DNA of 64,000 nucleotides from Ornithodoros turicata. Lineage: Eukaryota; Arthropoda; Arachnida; Ixodida; Argasidae. The notes under the pieces were generated by a model. That model made no database searches, was not told the origin of the DNA, and worked only from the letters and a program-made list of their open reading frames with translations. Positions within the stretch are counted from its first letter, which is position 1; the number at the start of each line of letters is the position of its first letter. The DNA is taken from positions 101,308,668-101,372,667 of the forward strand of contig NC_088203.1 of assembly GCF_037126465.1 (NCBI RefSeq). Reading direction: 5' to 3'. A program made the position numbers and the translations under genes. This document shows, one piece after another, positions 1-9,798 of the stretch.

Positions 1-330
1 TTTTCAACGAGCGCGACCCAAGGCTCTGACACGTAATCTCCCCGGCCGATGACCCAGGAACCTTCCGGAATCTTCCAGAACATGACTCACTGACGATAGC
101 CTCGCAGTGGAATTGTACCAACTGTGACGACACTTTTGTAACCTTTTAAAAGACCTTGTACATCGATTTTCCTCTCAGTCCCGAAGAAGGCGGAGCTTCC
201 GCCGAAACGTAGACTTCCCCAGACCCTTAGTTTAAATGCCAGCTTAATAAATAACTTTCCCCTACTCCCTACTTCAGTCTCTGGTGTCTTTTCTCCCCTA
301 TCTATATTCAACATCCTGGTCGTTCGAACC
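1..330 (+). repeat. Penelope-like element 3'-terminal remnant with hammerhead-like motif
   Basis: The stretch has the layout of a Penelope-like retroelement end: a ribozyme-like motif followed by an A/T-containing tail (AATAAATAA near 247) and a pyrimidine-rich region. The motif lies at 177-215. AGTC (177-180) can pair with GACT (212-215). Between them are CCGAAGA (181-187), a perfect 6-bp hairpin GGCGGA/TCCGCC (189-194 with 198-203) and GAAAC (204-208). The canonical core is CTGANGA, so one core base is changed and activity is doubtful. No coding part is left here. Confidence 0.5.
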
Positions 331-808
331 TAAATTTTGTAGCGTATATATATATATATATATAACTTATGTGTGTGTATAGATAACTTGGTACATACAG
401 ATGGATGCGAGAAGATATAGATCATAAGTAACGGAGAGACTTGGGTAGCCGTTTAAGGATTAACAACAATTGCTACTTTTATTGCATTAACAAAATTAAA
501 TGGGAGTTATGGGAATTACTAGAAACACATTTACAGTCGTATTGCCAACTGTAGGACATCTGTAGTCAAAATTAGGGGTCGACGTTTTGGCAGTCAGCGC
601 TGCCTTCAGCAGGACTAAACTTGAAAATTGGTGACAGGGGCTTGAGCCCCTGGCTGGAGGGTTTACTGGCGCGGGTGACACTGCAATTAAAATACATATG
701 TGTATGTAAGTAAAGGGCTAATTACTGTGAGTGATTGTGAAATTAATATACGAAAAGAAAAGGTAGAACCAAAGATTACGAACAGTTAGGAAGAACAAGG
801 GAAGTTCG

Positions 809-842
<34 letters not shown>

Positions 843-974
843 TCAACTGGGCTTGCAAATATCGAAGGCACGCTACTGTTGAAGTGTCGACTTGATTAAA
901 GCGGAAGCACTTGGCCTAGCTAGCAAAGCCTTTCTAAGCTCTTCGAGTGCACAGCTAGCTAAACTCTAAAAGAG
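331..974. other. Non-coding stretch with microsatellites and a second hammerhead-like remnant
   Basis: It contains a (TA)n tract at about 341-364 and a CAG/AGC trinucleotide tract at about 810-840. On the minus strand at 613-579 there is a hammerhead-like remnant: CTGCTGA, a GGCAG/CTGCC hairpin, then AAAAC, flanked by AGTC and GAC. This resembles the motif at 177-215 and suggests another eroded Penelope-like end in the opposite orientation. No gene is supported. Confidence 0.4.
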
Positions 975-1205
975 ACCAGTTCCCGTGGCATAGGGGTTAA
1001 GATCGTCGCTTTCCACGCCGGTGACACGGGTTCGAATCCTGTCACCGTCTGGGTTTTCCGAAGACTTTCCCACCGAATGTTAGTTCCCCCGCAAGTCGGC
1101 CCAGGACGCACACTAACCCCCCTGTTCCTCACTCCTTCCTGCTGTCCTCTGTCCACGCCTGTACGCCACTCATGGCCACAGCTGCTTCGCGGCGCCAACA
1201 CGGAA
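975..1205 (+). mobile_element. tRNA-derived SINE, subfamily 2
   Basis: A tRNA-like head (A-box-like GTGGCATAGGGGTTAAG, B box GGTTCGAATCC near 1030) is followed by a body with CAAGTCGGCCCAGGACGC and a tail rich in CCTTCCTGCTGTCCTC. The body recurs at 44862-45142 (minus), 55258-55560 and 59607-59870. The likely target-site duplications are CTCTAAAAGAG on the left and CTCTAAGAG on the right. It is a Pol III-type non-autonomous retroposon. Confidence 0.8.
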
Positions 1206-1211
1206 ATAAAA

Positions 1212-1450
1212 AAGCTCTAAGAGTCATGTTCACACCTGCAAATGCATTCGTGCAACTAGTGTTCCGTGAATTTCGGGAGCAAGCCTTTTTTCGTTTTTGG
1301 GGTCAATACACCCAATAAACACCCTTCTTTTGGGTGTAACATGTGACACCCCTGTTACACCCATTATTGAGGTGTAACATTTACACCCATGAGGGTGTGA
1401 GTTATCTAACACTCATTTTACACTCATAGGGGCGTAAATAAATTTACTGT
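1212..1450. repeat. GGGTGTAA-type foldback remnant
   Basis: Several inverted copies of ACACCC and GGGTGT fill this stretch (near 1308, 1330, 1358, 1385), giving local hairpins. The same word style builds the 389-bp foldback at 25520-25908, so this is probably a diverged member of that MITE family. I could not define its ends. Confidence 0.4.
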
Positions 1451-2624
1451 GAGGTACATAATTCGTGTGCATGCATGGAAATACTTTGAAGCAATCCGTC
1501 AACCGTGATATATCGAGTGATATAAAATCTTGCGCCATACATAGGGCACAATTTGCGAAGAAAGATGCGCTAACTGTTTCTTACTCTGTGTGGCTGGAAA
1601 ATTGCTACGATGTCTGAGTTATACAGCCTTATGTCGTTCAAATTGACCAAGGGCACATATTTACGTAGACTGTTGCATTCAGGAGACCATTCGCGAAGTT
1701 TAGTGACAATTTGCAGTCCTGGGGAGTAAATGTCGGGACTAAATGTCGGGTTAGGGGACTAAAATGGGGAATAATTGCAGTCTAGGGGAGTAGAAGCTGC
1801 AATTACTCCCCGTTTTCCTCCTTTTTTTCTTAGAGTGCAGGGATGCGTAAATATATGACGTGCTCGATAGCGGCAGAATATGGGTGTGGATTTTCTCGAA
1901 ATGGTTGTTGAATTAGATGGTCACAGGTGAATATTAACAGCTATTATTATTGTTATTCGTGGATTTATGTTGGCTGTTATGTTTGTCTGATTTATGTTGG
2001 ATGGTTGGCTAGGAGCGTGCTATGTGGTGAAGTTCTGTTTTAACAGTGCAGAAACGCACTGACTCAACAGGCACTGACTTCCAACAAGTTTAACTTGACA
2101 TCCAACACTTATTTATACACTCGATGAAGCTGCCATATCTAGCTTTCCTTCTCTATCAGGTCCACCTCATTTCCCGTCACTGCGATGGATTCCGTGCTTA
2201 TGCAGCCGCTGTTACTTAATGCGTATGTCCCGTGTCTTTACATTTTTTAATTTGCTTTATGATTGTTACAGCTTATTGTGGCTCTGCCCCTCCCCCCTCT
2301 CCCCCGAAAGCCAGGATTATGCAAAGAAGTTAATCTCCAACTTTACCGTTATTCGCGAATGTACCACTGTTGTTATACCGTTAATTCTTCGACGCCACAC
2401 TTTCTTAGAACTTGTCTTGTGCTCCATTACCCGTATAGTGGTGAAATTCACGTAACGATATTAATACAACTCCACTTACTATAGGCTTACAAGCAAGTAA
2501 CTTTGCCACATTGTGACCAACATGTGACGCTCAGTGCAGTGACACTCAGTTTCCCAAACTGAAACCAATTGGTATTGTTCGATATTACGTTCGATACCCA
2601 ATTTTATCTTTTTCATCACCCCTA
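1451..2624. other. Non-coding; one stray MITE arm
   Basis: No gene is supported. At about 2005-2045 there is one arm (GTTGGCTAGGAGCGTGC followed by TATGTGGTGAAGTTC) that matches the arms of the MITE at 2625-2856. This indicates a second, decayed copy of that family. Confidence 0.4.
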
Positions 2625-2856
2625 CACTCTTAGAAATGAACTTCACCACATAGCACGCTCCTAGCCAACTATCATCCCGAATGACAACGTTCTCGCCCCT
2701 GATTTGTTGAAAACGGGAGGAGGAGCCTATTTTGTGCCATTATGCACGGCACAAAATAGGCTCCTCCTCCCGGTTTCAACAAATCAGGGGCGAGAACGTT
2801 GTCATTCGGGATGATGGTTGGCTCGTGCTATGTGGTGAAGTTCATTTTTAAGAGTG
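2625..2856. mobile_element. Foldback MITE with CACTCTTA ends and TA duplication
   Basis: The 232-bp element is almost entirely a palindrome. The left arm runs from CACTCTTAGAAATG through CTTCACCACATAGCACG, and the right arm is its near-perfect complement ending in AAGAGTG. The arms are nearly identical, with a short loop near 2743, so insertion is recent. TA flanks both sides (2623-2624, 2857-2858), suggesting a 2-bp target duplication. It encodes no protein and would depend on a transposase supplied elsewhere. Confidence 0.8.
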
Positions 2857-2923
2857 TACCCGGGAACACCATTAAAACATTTCGTTGTGCGCGCACTCCT
2901 GTTGCTTCTACAGTAAGTCCGAA

Positions 2924-3076
2924 ATGAAGAGAATGCGTTACTTCTATAGTGCGATTTTTGTTGTTGTTATTTTGTGTGTATGTGTACTTGACAAAGTTAA
3001 TTGCCGCTCCATAGCTTCTAAGCCTATCTATATACCTTCACACGGCTCAGCTCGTAAAAGTAATCCTCATCTATGA
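2924..3076 (+). CDS. Candidate short secreted peptide
   Basis: A 50-codon frame starts at an ATG in good context (CCGAAATGA). Residues 2-5 are basic (KRMR), residues about 6-21 form an unbroken hydrophobic core (YSAIFVVVILCVCVL), and a cleavage site is plausible after VNC at about residue 27. The predicted mature part of about 23 residues is cationic, lacks cysteine and contains KPIYIPS near its start and NPHL at its end. A pyrimidine-rich acceptor ending CTTCTACAG lies just upstream (about 2910), and AATAAA occurs at 3448-3453. I do not recognise the family. The KPIYIP core recalls proline-type insect antimicrobial peptides only superficially. The frame is short and may be chance. Confidence 0.3.
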   Translation: MKRMRYFYSAIFVVVILCVCVLDKVNCRSIASKPIYIPSHGSARKSNPHL

Positions 3077-6000
3077 CGTCACAATGATGCACTGCGCACA
3101 CATTTCGTATCGGCCCGTACAGTAGGTCCCAGGAATATAACTCGGGGAAGGAACGGGGCTGTTTCGAACCGAGCGCTCTAATTTGTCTCGGCGTTTTACG
3201 AGCGCGGACCTCCATGGCCGGGACCGTTCTTTCTCATCGGCGCCAATGTCCTCGCTTGTAAATCTTGTAAATCGGGCCGACTCATGATGGCGGGGGTGTA
3301 CCGTCTAATGGAGCGTATTCGCCCCTCCGCTTGCTTTTTTTACAACCTCGCTCGCTTTATTCGCCTTCGTCTTTTCGTGCCGGCCTTTTTCTATTAAACC
3401 CCGCCAAGATTTGTTGTATAGGAAAAGGCGTTAGGAATTTAAGACGGAATAAAGGCTCTAATGAAAGGTCAGGTGTGAGGGGGCGAAGTTCTAAGAGTGC
3501 CGGTTAGGTAGGCGGGGGAAAGTAAATTGCAGAGGCTTAGTGAACAATTAAGACAAAAAAAAAAAAAAGATTGAATAACGGCAGTTTAAGCCTCACTTTG
3601 TCGGGTCTCACATCAATATTTTTACTTTTCAGTCGATCGATCAATCAGTCAATCCTCTCAACAGCATTGAAGCCTCATGAAACGTCATGAAAGGCGGCAG
3701 TTAAAGAAAAGTTACCCCCCATCTCGGCGGGGGCAGGTATATAATGGTGACGGGGGTGGCACTGAAAGAGCTCGGCGTTGTCGGCCTCACAGAGGCCTCG
3801 TGGCGGCATTCGAACCTGTATACCTCTCAGATTGAGGGCCAGGTTCGCGGACAATTACACGATGCCGACATCGCTCGCGTTCTCGTCCGCATACGACAGC
3901 CTCGTTAAGGAAGGCTCGGACACACGTACGTTCTGACCACATTCTCCTTCTTTCATGCACTATTATGCATTCACACATAGATGAACGAACTGCATGGCAG
4001 GCGTCATTTTTTTATAGTACCGTAAACTGGGTAATATTCGATCCAGTGGAAAATGCAAATACGTTGTTGTTGGAGGAAAATTTAATATAACGTGGTAATG
4101 CATACAAGTGTGAATAGGACAATTAGTACAGCAAACGTAGCTTTCTGCTGCCAGGTGAGCGCGAGCTCAAATGTTTAATGATTTTTTGTTGAAAAGTCAA
4201 TGGCTTTTGGCATCAGAGCCATCAGAATTTCTCATGAATCGTGTGACGAATTTCTGATGAATTTATGTTTAAAATTGGCCGGTCTTTTCTGATGCATACT
4301 TGATGAGTGCGTTTCTCATTGGTTTATGATGCCTTACTGGTAAGTTTTCAATGCTTTCCTAATTACGAGCGTTACGTCTTTTCGTGCACTGATAACCGTG
4401 CGGAATATCCTGCAGCGCCACCATAAGGTATTCCGTACCAGACGGCAGGAAAAGATTCAGACGGTGTCGTTTGCTAGGTGCGCATTACGCCATTGCCGAT
4501 GCTCCGCGCTGTAGGCCGCTGCCAATATTGCAGCATCGTATGTGTACTCAACATAACACGGGACGGAACTTGGACTCCGTGAACACTGTTTTCGCCTTTT
4601 CTTCCACTAGAATATCCCGTGTGGATGTCGCTCGTGTGAATACACGGATAGGGCAATCTTCCGATCCTTATCTTCCGGCGCTCGCACTCGTTTCATTGTA
4701 ACTTCTTCCTTCTCGCCCCACAGCTGTGACGAACGTTCTTACGTGACTGTCGACGTTCGTGGACCCCCTAAAAGCTAGACACTTCGAGGTGGTGTCCGCG
4801 AGGAATACGGAACTTCAAAAATAATGTGATATCCACTTGGAGATGCCTTCCAAGAAGGAAACACACACACAAAAAAAAGTTTCGCAAAATTCGTTCGTGT
4901 TTCTTCATAAAACATCAAAAAGCACCGATTTCGAAATCAACTGCCAGCTTCCGGTTGAAACATCCCTTCCCTGCTTCGCCTCTTCCGGTGACGTAATTGG
5001 CATCGCCGGCGAGATTCCCAATCGATCAGCTGACGGCGTCGCCAGGCTAGTTGCGATCCGATACCATCGAAAAACATGAACGTAGATGTTTCCAGCGACT
5101 GTTCGGCAGCAGACTGCGAGTCGGAAGACCGCATTTTGTGACGGACAGCCTGCCTTCATAACCGACTCCAGTGACGTCGGTCCGCACATTGGCCGCGTTA
5201 AGTAGGCTCCCGGGCGCCCTTTCCTGGGGTTCTCAGGGGAGCGTACTATCGGTGTCTCCACTTAAACGGTGTTTGTGAGGCTCTACGGAAGCCGGGCGTC
5301 CCGCACGCGCGCCACTGCTCGAGTTTCGATCTGTCGTCTGCCTTCTGCAAAACAAGCCGGTCAAAGATCCCACCAAACGCCATCTCTATGACCAAACGGC
5401 GCATACACCGGAAAATGCGTCACAGGCCGGAAGTCGTACTGCTTTACCCTGGCATGAAACTATAGGGACGCCCAGGGTGCACCCGGGAACGCGCATCGGA
5501 AGTTGCTTTGGTGCTGTTAAGTTATCCCGGGAGAGAGGGAACGTTCCCGGAGCACCAACTTAACGTGCCCATTGTTGCCTGAATTCGGCCGGAAGCGCGC
5601 AGCTGGCTGCAAAATCCGGTTAAATTCATTTCCTATTGTTTCCGACTGTTCCAAACGAAATATATTTGAGGCACGCTCTATTCGGATCGAATTGGGCCTC
5701 TCGAAGATCTACACTTTTCAGAACGAAAACTTCATTTAATGATTGGGGTTATCGTCACCACGGGACACCCCATTGCACGTGCTAATTTGATGCGGATATA
5801 ATGATGAGTTTCACAGTGAGGACCAAAGCCCAACAGAATCCAGGACGGTGGTCCAGGAGATGGTACAGAAACTTTTCAAATAATTGTGTGGGACCTGTGT
5901 ACCTAAGTATAGTTGCGAACGCTTTAGCTCAAAATACACGTTCCCCAAGCTTTGTGATATGACCATATAGGCTGTGTGTAGCGAGGAAAGGGCACTCGAG

Positions 6001-6589
6001 ACCTTGTTCGAGGAAAAAGTGCACCTGACTTCTCTTGCACCCCTTTAGACCTCAATCGCGTTACTTTCTTGAGTATTATAAAGCCGACTGTATATACAGG
6101 ACAGCTTTCAAACATACAAGGATGCATCCTTAGTCACGTGTTATGACCGAAAATGAGTCTCCGAACAGGTTGAAATTGCATATTCGTTTTGCGTAGCGCC
6201 ATAGTGCTGATACCGACGAGAGTTTCCCCTCCCCTGTGGATAGACCAAGTTCCCATCGGATACAACACTTCAGCGCCGCCGTCATTTTTCTTCCCCAGCA
6301 GCTGTTTTGTGGCAGACGGTAGTCGCTCTCGTCGCCCTGTGAATTACGGCAACCATTCCGTTTCTGGAAGACATGCATCCTGCGCATATCCACCGTTTAA
6401 CAGGGAGAAACCGAGCCGACGAAATATATGGCCATCATCCATCCGATGTAAGAAGTGGCTCCCGGAAATGCAAACAGCCGTGGCCGCGCAGAGGGTGGTA
6501 CGAACGCAGGAAGTGACGCTCTTTCGAGAAAGCAACTCCACAAATTGAAGCGCATCTTTTATGTTTATCGAAGGCGCAGTTTTGAAGTG
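3077..6589. other. Long stretch with no supported gene
   Basis: Apart from a possible AATAAA (3448-3453) serving the upstream candidate peptide, I see no spliced gene, repeat with defined ends or RNA gene. A TATATAAT at about 3738 sits in GC-rich surroundings but has no convincing exon after it. Frames present are short and lack family signatures. Confidence 0.4.
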
Positions 6590-6855
6590 GCGTTTTCTCC
6601 ATTCTTACAACATAGTAGGTACGCAGCAACGAGGAACACTGGACGAAAGAACCTGGCAGGACGCCCTGGTTCCACCATTCCCTACCATTCTTTACTATGA
6701 CACGAGACAACTTTGAGAAAATTGCACGTCACGGTTAAGCAATAACCGGTTATAGGCGAAAGACCCAAATTTTCTTGACATCTACCGCACATTTTCTTGA
6801 AGATATGCAAGTTCTAATGATAAGGGGCTAATGGACGGTGCGCTCACACACGCGT
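6590..6855 (-). repeat. Dispersed repeat, inverted copy of 9512-9780
   Basis: Read on the minus strand, this matches the plus-strand stretch 9512-9780, sharing GAACTTGCATATCTT, GATGTCAAGAAAATTTGGG, GGTTATTGCTTAACCGTGAC and CTCAAAGTTGT. The plus copy leads directly into the Penelope-like element, so this is probably the 5' flank of a second, truncated copy. Both copies border an (ATT)n tract at the tail of a SINE. Confidence 0.65.
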
Positions 6856-6864
6856 CTGCCCTGA

Positions 6865-6892
6865 GGAATAATAATAATAATAATAATAATAA
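6865..6892. repeat. (AAT)n microsatellite
   Basis: About nine AAT/ATA units. On the minus strand they form the tail of the SINE-like repeat at 6893-7135. Confidence 0.9.
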
Positions 6893-7135
6893 TTTGTGGT
6901 TTTACGTCGCGAGACAACTGTGATTATGAGCGACTCTACGTGGTCGGTCTGTGGATTAATTTTGTCCACCTGAGTGTTCTTTAACGTGAGCCGAAAGCTC
7001 AGCAAATTGCACACCGTATTTAACGTCCTTCGCGGGAGACAGCGTATGTCAAAGCAATTTAAGGCGCAACCGCATGAGGCGTTTTCCCAGCAGTGGGACA
7101 TCGCGGAGACTATATGTACATAGATTGCGGCACGC
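6893..7135 (-). mobile_element. SINE-like dispersed repeat with (ATT)n tail
   Basis: On the plus strand it reads TTGTGGTTTTACGTCGCGAG, then GATTAATTTTGTCCACCTGAG and TTCTTTAACGTGAGCCGAAAG. I recall words of this kind from repeats common in tick genomes. On the minus strand it ends in the (ATT)n tract, as a retroposon tail would. Its frame (about 85 codons) has no domain signature and is not called as a gene. Confidence 0.55.
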
Positions 7136-7169
7136 GGAATTGTTCAGATTGCTCGCGCATTTCTGGTTG

Positions 7170-7615
7170 GTTTCTGAAACTCGCTCTTATCGCAGTGTTT
7201 CTTAACAAGGGAATGTATTTACATTGTTTGCAATGTAAATGAATATGCTAATTGGCCGGCAGGAGTGTTATTTTTCACAGAGAGGGCATGTTCTCTTCAC
7301 CTATAATGTTCAGACATCTGCCAGTCTGGCCAATATGAATTCCTGCAGCAAGTCAAGGGGATAGAATACATAACATGACTCGCGCAGTCCGAGCATTTTA
7401 TGTTTGGCTTGGCAGTCCATCTTTGCTTTTAGTCATTCAGTTTTGCGCAAAGAGACATGAGTTTGCATGGGGCACCTATTACCATTTTATTCTACATATT
7501 CTCTGTGAAAAATAACGCCCTAACCGGACATTTAGCGGCACATTGCAAACAATGTAAATGCACTTCCTCGTTAAACAACAACAACAAAAATATATAACAG
7601 CGAGTTTCAAAATTC
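7170..7615. mobile_element. Foldback element with roughly 110-bp inverted arms
   Basis: The left arm (about 7170-7285) contains CTGAAACTCGCTCTTAT, TTTACATTGTTTGCAATGT and TTATTTTTCACAGAGA. The right arm (about 7498-7615) carries these in inverse order and complement. The centre (about 210 bp) is unrelated and non-coding. Arm divergence is moderate, so the element is older than the MITE at 2625. I could not fix a target duplication. Confidence 0.6.
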
Positions 7616-7659
7616 AGTGGCAATTTAGCGCTATATGTGAGAGAAATGCTTTAGCATTA

Positions 7660-8172
7660 AGCGCCATTTCCGGTCCAACTCGACTTCCGGTTGTCCACTT
7701 CAGGTCTGACCTAACTTCCGGCTGTCCACCTCCGGTCTGTACTTGACTTCCGGTTGTCCACTTCTGGTCTAAGCCCGACTTCCGGTTGTCCACTTCTGGT
7801 CTAAGCCCGACTTCCGGTTGTCCGCTTCTGGTCTAAGCCCGACTTCCGGTTGTCCGCTTCTGGTCTGAGCCCGACTTCCGGTTGGCCACTTCTGGTCTAA
7901 GCCCGACTTCCGGTTGTCCGCTTCTGGTCTAAGCCCGACTTCCGGTTGGCCACTTCTGGTCTAAGCCCGACTTCCGGTTGTCCACCTCCGGTCTGTATTT
8001 GACTTCCGGTTGTCCACTTCTGGTCTAAGCCCGACTTCCGGTTGTCCACTTCTGGTCTAAGCCCGACTTCCGGTTGTCCACTTTCCGTCTATACTTGACT
8101 TCCGGTATCCACTTCCGGTCCAACTCGACTTCCGGCTGTCCACCTCCGGTCTGTACTTGACTTCCGGTTCGA
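7660..8172. repeat. 33-bp satellite array (about 15 units)
   Basis: Head-to-tail units of about 33 bp contain ACTTCCGGTTGTCCAC followed by CTTCTGGTCTAAGCCCG. The central units (about 7750-8000) are nearly identical, while edge units carry variants such as CTCCGGTCTGTACTTG. This gradient is typical of an array homogenised in its middle. No coding role is apparent. Confidence 0.9.
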
Positions 8173-9194
8173 TACTTTCAATTACTATATGTAAGTATTT
8201 TAATTAGCCTCAATTACTTTCAATTACCTTTTAATTGCCGATGGCAACCGAGGTAATCTTGAGTTACATTCCCTTTTTGATGTCTATGATGCCCTTTTAA
8301 TTTTAATTCCCTTTAATTACGTAGACTTTCTTTAACTCCTCTCAATTTCGCTTGAACTGACGTTAATTACCCTTAATTACGTTTTGTTACCTCCGGTAAG
8401 CTGCGGTGGCTTCGGTAATCTTTAAGTTCATTTAATCTTTCTCTTAATTACATATGTCTTACATTCATTACCTTTCAACTCCACTATTTTGATTTAATTA
8501 GCTTTAATTACTCTTACCACTTACTCTTAGTTACCTTCAACTACTTCAATGTCATAGCTTTTACCTTCATTTACATTTACCCTCTCATCTCCCCTTTACA
8601 TCTCCACTTATACCTCTGCCTCGTGGGGCTTCACCATCCCATACACCACACAAACACACACACACACATACAGCTTTTTCCACTTTGAGACTCCTGATGC
8701 TAACGCATTAAAACCAAGAACCTAGGGTAATCTACGAAGCTTTTCCTTATCGTTGAGCAAGAGACGCTGATGATGGGCTAGGTGGTGTATAGCTGAACGT
8801 AATGGTAGCGCTACATCAGAGCAACCTCGACGCGAATATCCGCCTGGTACAGGACAAGCGTGGAGCCCCCCTCGCCCCCTTCCCCCTTTCCGGGGCCACG
8901 GTCTAAACAACGTTACAACAGTACTCCCGGAAAAGTATCTCTTGAGAGCTCTAAAAATTCCTTGGGACTTGCTTTATTGCCCAACTTACCTCCTGGAATC
9001 TGGCGCCCCGTCTGGGGAAGGTTCCAGGGGTGGATGTCTCTCTCCCCTCGTAACAGCTCCGCGCTACATAGACATGGACTCAGATGACTGGACGGGACAA
9101 GCACTTGTCCCGTCAAGTCCTCTGTGTTGATGTCTATATGAAGCGCTACCTTTATGTTCAGCTCTTTCTTATCGCTTCCTCTGTGTCTGAGGTC
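8173..9194. other. TTAATTAC-rich low-complexity DNA, then unannotated sequence
   Basis: About 8173-8570 is a pyrimidine and TTAATTACC-rich degenerate repeat. A short (AC)n tract follows at about 8648-8670. From there to 9194 no gene or bounded repeat is supported. Confidence 0.45.
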
Positions 9195-9459
9195 TGTGTG
9201 AGTGCACCGGAGCCAGCCTGGGTAGCTCGTACTCGGTAACGTGCTGGCTTGCTGACCTCAAGATCGCGGGTTCGATCCCGGCCGAGGGCGGTAGCAATAT
9301 GGGGCAGGTAAACATTGCTTCCAGCAGTGGGTGTCGGAGGTTTCCAGCGCATGCCAGAAGAACCCCCAGGTGGTCGAAATTATCCACAGTCCTACCCTGT
9401 GGCACGTGCAATATGTCGCCAAACATCGCAGACAATCCTTCCGTGTAACATCACGGCAC

Positions 9460-9508
<49 letters not shown>

Positions 9509-9509
9509 T
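9195..9509 (+). mobile_element. tRNA-derived SINE with (TTA)n tail
   Basis: The head has an A-box-like GGGTAGCTCGTACTCGGTAA and a strong B box GGTTCGATCCC near 9270. It is followed by a body of about 180 bp and a (TTA)n tail at about 9463-9509. This family differs from the other SINEs in the window. The tail abuts the 9512 repeat. Confidence 0.65.
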
Positions 9510-9798
9510 TTGAGTGCACCGTCAGGGCCTATTATTATCAGAACTTGCATATCTTGAAGGGAATGTGTGATAGATGTCAAGAAAATTTGGGTCTTTTACC
9601 TGTAACTGGTTATTGCTTAACCGTGACGTGGAATCTCCTCAAAGTTGTATTGTGTCATAGTAAAGAGTGGTAGTTATGAGTTAGCAGTTAGTTCTTTCGC
9701 CCCGTGTTCCTTGTTTCATATCTACTATGCCGCGCAAGTACCAACTTCCCTACATTTCCACCCAACTACTACTTCTTTTTTTTTTGTAACACCTCACT

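Noticed and set aside
3738..3745. TATATAAT as a promoter
   Set aside because: No initiator at the right spacing followed by a convincing exon was found.
7660..8172. Regular 33-bp repeats considered as a CRISPR array
   Set aside because: There are no unique spacers between constant repeats, and the window is eukaryotic. It is a tandem satellite.
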